A stretch of DNA of 7,180 bases from assembly GCA_964428275.1 (NCBI GenBank), contig CAYRXN010000003.1, positions 1 to 7,180 of the forward strand, written 5' to 3'. A program made the position numbers and the translations under genes. Below the pieces are notes generated by a model. It did no database searches. It had not been told where the DNA came from and worked only from the letters and a program-made list of their open reading frames with translations. The stretch is from JALSRY01 sp964428275 (GTDB lineage: Bacteria > Planctomycetota > Phycisphaerae > UBA1845 > Fen-1342). This document shows positions 1 to 7,180 of the stretch, in pieces; within the stretch, counting starts at the first letter, position 1, and each line of letters starts with the position of its first letter.

Positions 1-585
1 CGTCAGCGCCGTGAGGCACAGCAGCAGCAGGTAGTAGAACTCGATGTGAACGCCGCGCAGCCGCGCGAACTGCTCGTCGAAACACACCGCGAGAAACTTG
101 TTGTAGAGCAGCACGCCGAGCGTGACCACCACCACGTCGAGCGCCGCGATGAGCCACAGATCGGTTCGGCTCACAAGCATGATGTCGCCGAACAGGTAGC
201 TCATCACGTCCTGGTTGTAGCCGGGGGTGCGGTAGATGAACAGTACGCCGACGGCCATGCCGATCGCCCACACGGCACCGATCACGGTGTCTTCGCGCTG
301 GCGGGCATAGAGCGTGACCAGGCCGATGACGAGCGCTGCCAGCAGCGCCGCCACCGTGGCTCCGTAAAGCGGATTGAGCCACTCCCAGCCGCAGGTGACC
401 TGGAAGTAGCGCGCCGCGCCCAGCCCGCCGAGCACGCAGTGGGCGATGCTGCCGGCGATATACGTGATTCGCCGAACGACGACGTAGGTACCGATCACAC
501 CGCAGGCGATGCTGGCCAGCACGCCCGCCAGCAGGGCGTATTGCAGCAGGCGCGAGGCGATCACGGCATGGACGAATTCACTCAC
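1..585 (-). CDS. znuB: ZnuB-like metal ABC transporter permease (3' end cut by window edge)
   Basis: Membrane permease of the ABC-3 family (ZnuB/MntB/TroC), which forms the inner-membrane channel of a zinc or manganese importer. The 195 visible residues translate without a stop to base 1. The family is usually about 260-290 residues, so roughly 70-90 C-terminal residues lie outside. Hydrophobic stretches fall near residues 16-38, 72-93, 100-117, 143-161 and 183-195. Family-type segments are GSIAHCVLGGLG (45-56, with the conserved His49 of the usual AH-x-V-L segment), SYLFGDIML (129-137) and FDEQFARLRGV (169-179). The start is GTG at 585-583, with GGGAGG six bases upstream. It overlaps the 3' end of the ATPase gene by the eight bases GTGAGTGA, which points to translational coupling. 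The family assignment is firm; metal specificity (Zn or Mn) is inferred from the operon. Confidence 0.9.
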   Translation of the reverse strand, partial: MSEFVHAVIASRLLQYALLAGVLASIACGVIGTYVVVRRITYIAGSIAHCVLGGLGAARYFQVTCGWEWLNPLYGATVAALLAALVIGLVTLYARQREDTVIGAVWAIGMAVGVLFIYRTPGYNQDVMSYLFGDIMLVSRTDLWLIAALDVVVVTLGVLLYNKFLAVCFDEQFARLRGVHIEFYYLLLLCLTALT

Positions 586-1354
586 GGGAACCCTCCCGGT
601 GCCTGGGCGCGTGCACGTGCGCGTGCTCGCCGTGGTGCAGCAGACGCACCTGCTGGCCGTACAGCTGCTCGATCACTTCTCCGGAGAGCTGCTCCGTGGA
701 GTGCGTGTGGACGGTGCGGTTGACGCAGATCGCGGTTTTCACGAATGTGGAGACAAATGCAACGTTGTGTGACACCAGCACGATCGTGAGGCGCCGGTTG
801 AGCTCCGCGAGCAGATCGTAGAGCTGCTTTTCCGCCGTGACGTCGAGGCTCGAAGCCGGCTCGTCGAGCATGAGCACCTCGGGCTCGCAAGCCAGGGCCC
901 GCGCGATCAGCACGCGCTGACGCTGTCCGCCCGAAAGCGCGCGAAACGGCCTCGGTCCCAGGTCGGGCAACCCCACATCGTCTAGCGCCCGCCGGGCGAG
1001 CGCGCGATCACGCCGTCGATAGGGGCCCAACCGGGGCCCGTGGCTCAGCCGCCCCATCAGCACCACGTCGAGCACCGTGATGGGAAACTGCGGATCGAGT
1101 TCGGTCTGTTGCGGCAGGTACCCCACCCGTTGCCGACCTTCCCGCGGCGGCGCCCCGAAGAGCCGCACGGTTCCCTCGGTCGGGCTGAGAATGCCCAGCA
1201 TCAGCTTGAGCAGCGTGGACTTGCCACCCGCGTTGGGACCGATGATGCAGGCGAAGTCCCCCCGGGCGATCGTCACGTTCACATCGACGAGCACCGGCGC
1301 GCCGTCGTAAGCGAAGGTGACGTTTTCGATCGAGACGATCGGCGTCGTGCTCAC
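578..1354 (-). CDS. znuC: ZnuC-like metal ABC transporter ATP-binding protein
   Basis: Cytoplasmic ATPase that powers the metal importer. At 258 residues it has the normal family length and every ABC motif: Walker A GPNAGGKST (39-47), Q-loop in GYLPQQ (Gln82/83), signature LSGGQRQR (140-147), Walker B EVLMLDEP (159-166), D-loop SSLD (168-171) and H-loop His196. The GPNAGGKSTLLK form and the PQFPITVLDVVLMG segment (88-101) are typical of the ZnuC/MntB-type metal subfamily. The C-terminus carries a histidine-rich run (HHGEHAHVHAPRH, 240-252), as seen in other zinc transporters and possibly a weak metal-binding tail. The start is GTG at 1354-1352, inside the GTGA shared with the stop of the binding-protein gene. 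A GGGAGAA ribosome-binding site lies about nine bases upstream, within the last codons of that gene. The 3' end overlaps the permease start by eight bases. Confidence 0.93.
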   Translation of the reverse strand: MSTTPIVSIENVTFAYDGAPVLVDVNVTIARGDFACIIGPNAGGKSTLLKLMLGILSPTEGTVRLFGAPPREGRQRVGYLPQQTELDPQFPITVLDVVLMGRLSHGPRLGPYRRRDRALARRALDDVGLPDLGPRPFRALSGGQRQRVLIARALACEPEVLMLDEPASSLDVTAEKQLYDLLAELNRRLTIVLVSHNVAFVSTFVKTAICVNRTVHTHSTEQLSGEVIEQLYGQQVRLLHHGEHAHVHAPRHREGSRE

Positions 1355-2340
1355 GGCTTGGGTTCTCCCAGCGCCTGCGCGATTTGGGCGGCCATCGCGT
1401 CGAGATTGTTCAGGTAGTCGCGCGCCAGCGGGTCGATCGGGACCACCCGGCCGCCGATCTCGCGGGCGATCACCGCGGCGGTTCCCGTCGCAAACTGCGG
1501 CTGAACGACGATGGCGCGTACGTCATCGGCCCGGGCCTGTTCGATCAGACGTTCGAGTCGCCGTGGGCTCGGACGTTTCCCCTCGGTCTCCACGGCGATC
1601 TGCCGGAGCCCGAATGCGTCGGCGAAATAGCCGTAAGCCGGGTGAAAAACGTAGAAGGCCCGGCCGCGGTAAGGCCTCAAGCGGGCCGTGATCCGGGCGG
1701 AAAGCGCGTCGAGCTCCCGTTGAAATGCGGTGCAATTCTGGCGGTAGCTGGCGGCATTGGCCGGGTCCAGCGCACACAGCGTGTCGCAGATGTTCTGCGC
1801 GATGATCTTCACCCGCTGGGGATCGAGCCACACGTGGGGGTCGGGGGTACCCGCCGGTTGCGACGCCGGCTCCGCTTTGCCTGCGACGGCGGGAGCGCTC
1901 GCGGTGTGCTCGTGCCGCTCGGCCGGCCTCATCCAGCGCAGGGGCACGCCGCGTCTGCTGTCCACGACCTGCAACTCGGGCAGACCCGCCCGAACCTTCG
2001 CCATCAGCGTCTGCTCGAACGGCACGCCGATCGTGAAATACACGTCCGCCCGCTCGAGCGCCGCCATCTGCCGCGGGCTCGGGCAATACGTCGCCGGCGA
2101 CTGGCCGGGACCAACCATTACACGCACCACGACCCGCTCCCCGCCGATGCGCTCCACGAAGTACGCTTGCGGCAGGATGCTTACGAAAACCGAGAGACGC
2201 GCCTTGGCCCCGCCACCACCCGCTTCGCCTGTCTGCTGCGAGCGACTGCAACCCCAGCCGCCAGCGACAAGCATCAGGCACAGCGTCGCCGCTGCCAACC
2301 CCACCGCGCGACCAACGACGGATCGCGCGGCCGATCTCAC
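1351..2340 (-). CDS. znuA: ZnuA-like metal-binding lipoprotein of the ABC importer
   Basis: Cluster A-I (ZnuA/TroA family) extracytoplasmic metal-binding protein that hands zinc or manganese to the permease. The reading frame is open to 2496, but GTG at 2340 is preferred: it shares GTGA with the regulator's stop, gives 329 residues, and puts a signal sequence first (basic VRSAARS, hydrophobic 14-28, then Cys31 in a weak lipobox GWGC). Family landmarks follow: SVFVSILPQAYFVERIGG (50-67), PSPRQMAALERADVYFTIGVPFE (88-110, written in family order), DPHVWLDP (167-174, ligand His170), FHPAYGYFADAFGL (232-245, ligand His233), GKRPSPRRL (254-262) and PIDPLARDYLNNL (301-313, ligand Asp303). Oddities are that the first ligand position reads SPATY where SPHTY is usual, so that His is Ala83, followed by Cys86, and that the His-rich loop is reduced to RHEH (142-145). 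Zinc is favoured over manganese only by context. Confidence 0.88.
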   Translation of the reverse strand: MRSAARSVVGRAVGLAAATLCLMLVAGGWGCSRSQQTGEAGGGGAKARLSVFVSILPQAYFVERIGGERVVVRVMVGPGQSPATYCPSPRQMAALERADVYFTIGVPFEQTLMAKVRAGLPELQVVDSRRGVPLRWMRPAERHEHTASAPAVAGKAEPASQPAGTPDPHVWLDPQRVKIIAQNICDTLCALDPANAASYRQNCTAFQRELDALSARITARLRPYRGRAFYVFHPAYGYFADAFGLRQIAVETEGKRPSPRRLERLIEQARADDVRAIVVQPQFATGTAAVIAREIGGRVVPIDPLARDYLNNLDAMAAQIAQALGEPKP

Positions 2341-2627
2341 GCCCCGTGCGGCTCCGGACCGCGCGCGGAATGACGACAAACCAAGCGGACTTCGTGACAC
2401 CGGTTGCACTCCTCGATGTTGTGGTCGATCGCAAACGAAGCCCAGTGCCGTTTCTGGTTGGGCGTCAATATGCCGCGTCCGCGACACAGCGGACACAGGT
2501 TCTCCAACGCCGCGAGCACCGCCGACCGAATGAACTCCGAGCGGTTCTCGATCCCCTCAAGCGCCGCGAGCAGCGACGCATCCGCTTTGAATGTCACGAT
2601 CCTGGCTTTGACCCTGGCGTTTTCCAT
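2337..2627 (-). CDS. Ribbon-helix-helix metalloregulator with C-terminal Cys/His cluster
   Basis: Small transcriptional regulator of 96 residues and first gene of the metal-uptake operon. Residues 7-43 fit a CopG/NikR-type ribbon-helix-helix: a beta strand (KARIVTFKADASLLAALE, 7-24) followed by NRSEFIRSAVLAALE (28-42), the usual N-R-S-E-F-I-R-x-A helix. Behind it is a metal-site-like tail: CPLC (Cys45, Cys48), His61, His69, ECNRCH (Cys74, Cys77, His78), Cys84 and His86. This is not the NikR ACT-like nickel domain. ATG at 2627 is chosen because it places the RHH at the N-terminus and has GAAGG eight bases upstream; the frame is open to ATG 2705, but that leader matches nothing recognisable. 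The stop TGA overlaps the binding-protein GTG. The role inferred from position, Cys cluster and the palindrome over its promoter is zinc-dependent autorepression of the operon. The exact metal and mechanism are not shown. Confidence 0.82.
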   Translation of the reverse strand: MENARVKARIVTFKADASLLAALEGIENRSEFIRSAVLAALENLCPLCRGRGILTPNQKRHWASFAIDHNIEECNRCHEVRLVCRHSARGPEPHGA

Positions 2628-2715
2628 CTGCGAAACCTTCGCCCCCCGGTCGCGGCACGGCACACAACCGATACTCCAGCACAACACACTCGACACGAAG
2701 CCCATGCCGGCAGCT

Positions 2716-2730
2716 TAATACATTGTATTA
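2716..2730. promoter_or_regulatory. Palindromic operator candidate for the metal-uptake operon
   Basis: TAATACA-T-TGTATTA is a perfect inverted repeat with 7-base arms and a one-base centre, strikingly AT-rich in GC-rich surroundings. It lies 89 bases upstream of the regulator start and covers the -10 hexamer of the predicted promoter, so a bound protein would block RNA polymerase. The likely ligand is the adjacent RHH regulator. A Fur/Zur-family protein encoded elsewhere is an alternative, because 7-1-7 symmetry is also Fur-box-like. Confidence 0.7.
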
Positions 2731-2749
2731 CCGCCGCCGCGACGGGCAA
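2722..2749 (-). promoter_or_regulatory. Sigma-70-type promoter of the regulator-znuACB operon
   Basis: On the minus strand, -35 TTGCCC (2749-2744) is separated by 16 bases from -10 TACAAT (2727-2722). The -10 matches five of six consensus bases and the -35 four of six. Transcription would begin near 2715 and give a leader of almost 90 bases before the ATG at 2627. The -10 lies inside the palindrome, the arrangement expected for repression. Confidence 0.5.
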
Positions 2750-2895
2750 GCTGGCGAGAATCCCCCCTGCTGATCCGCAGGAAGACAGGCGGACAGGGCC
2801 CGGCGGGACGCCCCGATACGGTCGCCGTGGGGGCTCTGGTTGCGGGACCGGGCAGGAATCTGAACGCGGCGTGCTCGATACGCACCCATGTAGCG

Positions 2896-2935
2896 CACAA
2901 CGCTCCCCCCGCGAAACAACGAGGGGAGCGCTGCG
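2896..2935 (-). terminator. Hairpin, probable terminator after the DUF35 gene
   Basis: On the minus strand CGCAGCGCTCCCC pairs with GGGGAGCGTTGTG: 13 base pairs including two G-U, closing a loop of about 14 bases. The core CGCTCCCC/GGGGAGCG (2930-2923 with 2908-2901) is perfect. It begins 13 bases past the stop of the gene ending at 2948. There is no clean T-run after the stem, so it may be a weak or Rho-assisted terminator or a 3' end stabiliser. Confidence 0.5.
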
Positions 2936-2947
2936 GGAATCAGCGAA

Positions 2948-3415
2948 TCAGGCCGGCACCCAGGCCAGATCGAGGATGGTATTGGTCGGCTTGGCGGTGT
3001 TGAAAACCGCCTTGACCTTCATACCGAACGCGGGCTTGACCTCCTTGAGCCAGCTCATGAGCTTGGTGCACACGCCCTCGATCTCGACGCTGATCAGCGG
3101 CGTGCCGGCCGGCAGCTTGAACAGGGCACCGGGGTACGTGACGATCGAATGCGTGTAGATCGTCCCCACCTGCGGGGCCTCGACCCACTCCATGTCGTGC
3201 CAGCAGTCGGGGCACTCGCAGCGCGGCGGCAGCCAGAGGCGCTTCTCGCCGCAAGCCGGATTCGTGCAGCGCGTCGCCAGCAGCTTACCCTCGCGCAGGG
3301 CCTGAAAGAACTTGCCCCACCCGCCGTAGCTGTGCTGGTGGTACCAGTTCTTCGGGTTCTTGACGGTCAGCGGTTCTTCCTGAATGACTTCGAGGCATTC
3401 GGTTGGCCAGTCCAT
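2948..3415 (-). CDS. DUF35 Zn-ribbon OB-fold protein, partner of the thiolase-like enzyme
   Basis: Small acyl-CoA-binding accessory protein of the DUF35 family, 155 residues, a normal length. The N-terminal helical segment (22-47, with GGWGKFFQALREGKLLATRC in family style: W..FF..L.EGKLL..RC) leads to a rubredoxin-like zinc ribbon with Cys50, Cys55, Cys68 and Cys71 (Cys66 is also present) around PPR (64-66 region). The C-terminal OB fold runs from about 75 to 155 (VGTIYTHSIVTYPGALFKLP, 83-102). DUF35 proteins form complexes with thiolase-fold enzymes: archaeal HMG-CoA synthase/thiolase, PhlB with PhlAC, BbsA with BbsB, and the DUF35 domain of ChsH2 with Ltp2. The thiolase-like gene 127 bases upstream is the obvious partner. 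ATG at 3415 is preceded by AAAGGATG. The first zinc pair is spaced CxxxxC rather than CxxC. Confidence 0.88.
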   Translation of the reverse strand: MDWPTECLEVIQEEPLTVKNPKNWYHQHSYGGWGKFFQALREGKLLATRCTNPACGEKRLWLPPRCECPDCWHDMEWVEAPQVGTIYTHSIVTYPGALFKLPAGTPLISVEIEGVCTKLMSWLKEVKPAFGMKVKAVFNTAKPTNTILDLAWVPA

Positions 3416-3542
3416 CGTATGTCATCCTTTCGGTTAGTGGCGAATGATGCCCAGCGAACAGCCCGTGGAACCGCGAACCGGACGACTGCACCGCCTGATC
3501 CGCAACCCGTTGGCAGTTCGCCATTCGACATTCTGCGTTTCC

Positions 3543-4913
3543 TTACGGCTTCTCCAGGATCGCGCAGGTCACGTGGCTGCCCGTGCCGGCGTGGCTGATG
3601 GCGCAGCCCCGGCGGGCATTCTTGACCTGAAGACTCTTCCAATCGGCGGGCTTGGTCTTGCCGTAACGCTCCCACATCTTGGGATCGCCGTGGAACCTGT
3701 CGTACTTGCCCTGCAGCTGCCACATCACTTCGACGATCTGGAAGATGCCCGTCGCGCCGACGGCGTGCATCGTGCCGATCAGGCCGCCGGAGAGGTTGGT
3801 CGGCAGCTTGCCCTCGAAATAGGCCTCGCCCGACTCGATGAACTCGCGGCCGCGGCCGTAGGGACGCAGGCCGATGTCCTCGTAGGTCTGGATATCGCTG
3901 ATCGTGAAGGCGTCGTGCGTCTCCAGCAGGTCGAAGTCTTCGACCGGGTCGTGGATCCCGGCCATGTTGTACGCCAGGTAGGCCGCCATGCGCGCGGCGA
4001 GGAACGAGCTGAAGCCGGGCCATTCGTTGCGCCGGCCGGCGAAATAGTCCTTGTAGGTTTCCTCGGTCTCGTTGGGCAGCAGCAGAATCGGCATGTTCCG
4101 CCGGTCCGCGGTGCGCAGCGTGTGCGTGCCGCCGCAGATCGCCTTGAGCTGGATCGGGTTGTCGCTGAGCTTGTGGGCCGTCTCCTCGTCGCAGAGGATC
4201 AGGACCGCGGCGCCGACGCTCATGACGCAGCATTCGAGAAACGTCAGCGGGTCGGAGACGATGTCGTTCTTGAGCACGTCTTCGACGGTGTACTTGCCGG
4301 GGTTCTGCGAAAACGGCGAGTAGCAGGCGTAGCCGTGGTTCTTGCAGGCGATCTTGGCCAGCGTCTCGTGGGGCACCTCGTTCTCGTGCTGGTACCGCTG
4401 GGCCATCAGCGCGTAATAGGCGGCGTACATCCAGCCCAGCTCGCTTTCGAAGTCCTTGCAGGCGGCCGAGGCGATGTAGGCGTTGCCGACCTTCGTGCTG
4501 ACGTCGTCCATGCGTTCCCAGCCGACGACCGGAACGCAGTTGGCGTACCCGCTGGCCACCGCCTGGGCGGCGGCCAGCACGCTCGACCCACCCGTCGCCC
4601 CGCCGGTCTTCACCTCGATGTTCCCCAGCGGATCGAAGCCGAGGTAGTCGTGGATCTTGGCAGCGGCGAGCAGCTGGTCGCCGAAGTGGTCGGCGAACTG
4701 GGAGTAGACCACCCAGTTGACCATGCGCCGGAACTCCTCGGGATCGACCTTGAGGTCGTTTTCCTCGACGGCCATGCGCAGGGCCTCGGTACAGAGCTGG
4801 GAGCTGTTCTTCTCCCAGTAACGCTTGCGATAGTCGGTCAGCCCGCCGGCCACCACATACACGGGCTTTTCGAACTTGGGGATACGGAGGTTTCCGGGGC
4901 CGAATCGGATCAC
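3543..4913 (-). CDS. Thiolase-fold (SCP-x type) enzyme lacking the usual catalytic cysteine
   Basis: A 456-residue member of the thiolase superfamily, closest in architecture to SCP-x/acetyl-CoA C-acetyltransferase-like proteins that pair with DUF35. The thiolase segment IEVKTGGATGGSSVLAAAQA (99-118) aligns with the usual VEAACASGGAAL nucleophile loop, and the Cys position reads Gly105. Later landmarks are kept: VGWERM (130-135, family GVEKM), ETHDAFTISD (331-340, His333) and the C-terminal MHAVGATG (382-389, His383, in place of GHP-x-GATG). The C-terminal strand region has GCAISHAGTGSH (436-447). Ordinary thiolysis needs the Cys, so this may be an aldolase-like or non-classical condensing enzyme, as for Ltp2, or an acyl-CoA-handling scaffold. 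The start is GTG at 4913 with AAGGGGG six bases upstream; the stop is TAA. It sits between the mutase (208 bases upstream) and the DUF35 gene. Fold assignment is firm; reaction unknown. Confidence 0.87.
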   Translation of the reverse strand: MIRFGPGNLRIPKFEKPVYVVAGGLTDYRKRYWEKNSSQLCTEALRMAVEENDLKVDPEEFRRMVNWVVYSQFADHFGDQLLAAAKIHDYLGFDPLGNIEVKTGGATGGSSVLAAAQAVASGYANCVPVVGWERMDDVSTKVGNAYIASAACKDFESELGWMYAAYYALMAQRYQHENEVPHETLAKIACKNHGYACYSPFSQNPGKYTVEDVLKNDIVSDPLTFLECCVMSVGAAVLILCDEETAHKLSDNPIQLKAICGGTHTLRTADRRNMPILLLPNETEETYKDYFAGRRNEWPGFSSFLAARMAAYLAYNMAGIHDPVEDFDLLETHDAFTISDIQTYEDIGLRPYGRGREFIESGEAYFEGKLPTNLSGGLIGTMHAVGATGIFQIVEVMWQLQGKYDRFHGDPKMWERYGKTKPADWKSLQVKNARRGCAISHAGTGSHVTCAILEKP

Positions 4914-5020
4914 GATCTACCCCCTTTCCAGGGCGATGTCGGGGAACCAAACGTGTTGCTCAGATGTTGCCGCAAGCTACGCACTCGGGGCGCCGGACCG
5001 GACGCGGCCCGGAGGGCGGC

Positions 5021-5049
5021 ATTGTATACGGCAAGCGCAAAACGGTCAC
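5021..5049 (-). promoter_or_regulatory. Candidate promoter for the thiolase-like/DUF35 genes
   Basis: On the minus strand, GTGACC (5049-5044) and TACAAT (5026-5021) are spaced by 17 bases; they match four and five consensus bases respectively. Initiation would occur near 5014, leaving about 100 bases before the GTG at 4913. No riboswitch or clear operator is visible in that leader. The genes could equally be read through from the mutase. Confidence 0.35.
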
Positions 5050-5121
5050 GCCGAGCGCCGGCGGGTTTCCGCGTGCCGACACTCGCACCTGAAGGGGTAC
5101 AGGAACCTGGTACAACGAAGA

Positions 5122-6780
<1,659 letters not shown>

Positions 6781-6893
6781 GCTTGGTTCCCGCAGGACTC
6801 GCCTTTCCAGTAACGTGGGCCGTCGATCGCCACGACACCGCCGGCGAGACGGCTTGACGCGCCGACGCCGCAGCAACGACGCAGCGCTGCGCT

Positions 6894-6921
6894 ATTCTAG
6901 CAGATTCTGCGGCTTTTGCAG
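6894..6921 (-). promoter_or_regulatory. Candidate promoter upstream of the mutase gene
   Basis: On the minus strand, TAGAAT (6899-6894, five of six -10 bases) follows CTGCAA (6921-6916, three of six -35 bases) by 16 bases. Two small inverted repeats flank the -10: GCAGA-T-TCTGC at 6900-6910 in the spacer, and a perfect 12-base palindrome CGCAGCGCTGCG at 6880-6891 around the expected start site. Either could be an operator, but such repeats arise easily in GC-rich DNA. Confidence 0.3.
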
Positions 6922-6937
6922 TTGGCCCGTGCGAGCC

Positions 6938-7180
6938 CTATCCACGCACCGGACGCCGGCGGCGCCGCCGACGCGAGAGCAGACGCGGCAGCGCCAGCGC
7001 CGCGGTCGCCGCGAGCGCCGCCACGAGCGCGGTTCCCGCCGCCTCGGCGACCATGCGCCCCGGAGACGCCTGCCCCGGCCCGGACCAGAAATACAGGTGC
7101 AGCAGGTAAAGAAACTGAGGCGGCAGCGCCGCGAGAAACGCCGTCGCGATCCGTACCCACCAGAGCTCGGTGTTGGCCAG
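6938..7180 (-). CDS. Unrecognised membrane protein, C-terminal end only
   Basis: Eighty residues are open from the window edge to TAG at 6940-6938; the start lies outside. The frame reads as a membrane protein: after LANTELWWVR, a first hydrophobic segment spans about residues 11-32 (FLAALPPQFLYLLHLYFW at 15-32), a short polar loop GPGQASPGRMVAEAAG covers 34-49, and a second hydrophobic segment (TALVAALAATAALALP, 50-65) follows. It ends in a strongly basic tail with seven consecutive arginines (70-76) and PVRG, probably cytoplasmic. The alternation of hydrophobic helices and the positively charged end make this frame much more credible than the overlapping Gly/Ala/Arg-rich frame at 6897-7160. 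No family is recognised. It ends 157 bases before the mutase start, so it is probably a separate unit. Confidence 0.6.
   Translation of the reverse strand: MANTELWWVRIATAFLAALPPQFLYLLHLYFWSGPGQASPGRMVAEAAGTALVAALAATAALALPRLLSRRRRRRRPVRG

Larger units (their letters stand above)
2628..2947. other. Intergenic region between the CoA-enzyme cluster and the metal-uptake operon
   Basis: No convincing gene is seen here. The stretch holds the hairpin following the DUF35 gene (2896-2935), the predicted promoter and palindrome (2716-2749), and the untranslated leader of the regulator gene. Short open frames at 2715-2919 on the minus strand lack a ribosome-binding site and any recognisable motif. No riboswitch-like element is apparent in the leader. 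Confidence 0.6.

Noticed and set aside
2341..2496. Longer N-terminus for the metal-binding protein starting at 2496
   Set aside because: It would run through the regulator gene and bury the signal sequence some 65 residues in. GTG 2340 overlaps the regulator stop and begins the signal peptide directly.
3367..4950. 527-codon alternative frame on the minus strand over the thiolase-like gene
   Set aside because: Arg/Gly/Pro-rich with no motifs, while the frame 3543-4913 carries the thiolase landmarks and a good ribosome-binding site.
5021..5029. ATTGTATAC upstream of the thiolase-like gene as a second copy of the zinc-operon half-site
   Set aside because: The similarity is mostly the shared TACAAT -10 hexamer, and the second palindrome arm is missing.
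5097..5113. Inverted repeat GTACAGG-AA-CCTGGTAC after the mutase gene as a terminator
   Set aside because: The loop would be only two bases with a bulge in one arm and no T-run; more likely a chance symmetry.
4914..5121. Cobalamin riboswitch near the B12-dependent mutase
   Set aside because: No B12-box-like conserved segment or matching stem arrangement could be seen in this gap or upstream of the mutase.
6897..7160. 87-codon minus-strand open frame at the right end
   Set aside because: Gly/Ala/Arg-rich composition without structure. The frame read from 7180 to 6938 gives clear hydrophobic helices and a basic tail instead.

Overview
This is a GC-rich bacterial window in which every supported gene lies on the minus strand, so it reads right to left. 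The base composition, the dense GTG starts and the gene content suggest an environmental high-GC bacterium. A planctomycete-like or deltaproteobacterial/myxobacterial-like source would fit, but no marker gene fixes the taxonomy.

Layout in transcription order: (1) 7180-6938, the C-terminal end of an unrecognised membrane protein with an arginine-rich tail. (2) 6780-5122, an acyl-CoA mutase of the methylmalonyl-CoA mutase family without its B12-binding domain; its substrate-pocket residues (Phe76, Gln194) are those of isobutyryl-CoA mutase rather than methylmalonyl-CoA mutase. (3) 4913-3543, a thiolase-fold protein whose usual nucleophilic cysteine appears to be glycine. (4) 3415-2948, a DUF35 zinc-ribbon/OB-fold protein, the usual partner of SCP-x-type thiolase-like enzymes. 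A hairpin at 2935-2896 probably ends this unit. Genes 2-4 look like a CoA-thioester carbon-skeleton module: a B12-dependent 1,2-rearrangement plus a C-C bond-forming or bond-breaking step on a thiolase/DUF35 complex. Its substrate is unknown.

(5) A promoter at 2749-2722, whose -10 lies inside a perfect 7-1-7 palindrome (TAATACATTGTATTA), drives a tight four-gene metal-uptake operon: a ribbon-helix-helix regulator with a C-terminal Cys/His cluster (2627-2337), a ZnuA-like binding lipoprotein (2340-1351), a ZnuC-like ATPase (1354-578) and a ZnuB-like permease (585 to the window edge). Each gene overlaps the next by 4, 4 and 8 bases, so translation is probably coupled. The regulator most likely represses its own operon when metal, probably zinc, is plentiful.

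The items most worth a second look are the Cys-lacking thiolase/DUF35/ICM-type mutase cluster, the RHH plus Cys-cluster regulator with its palindromic operator, and the substitution of the first metal-ligand histidine in the binding protein.
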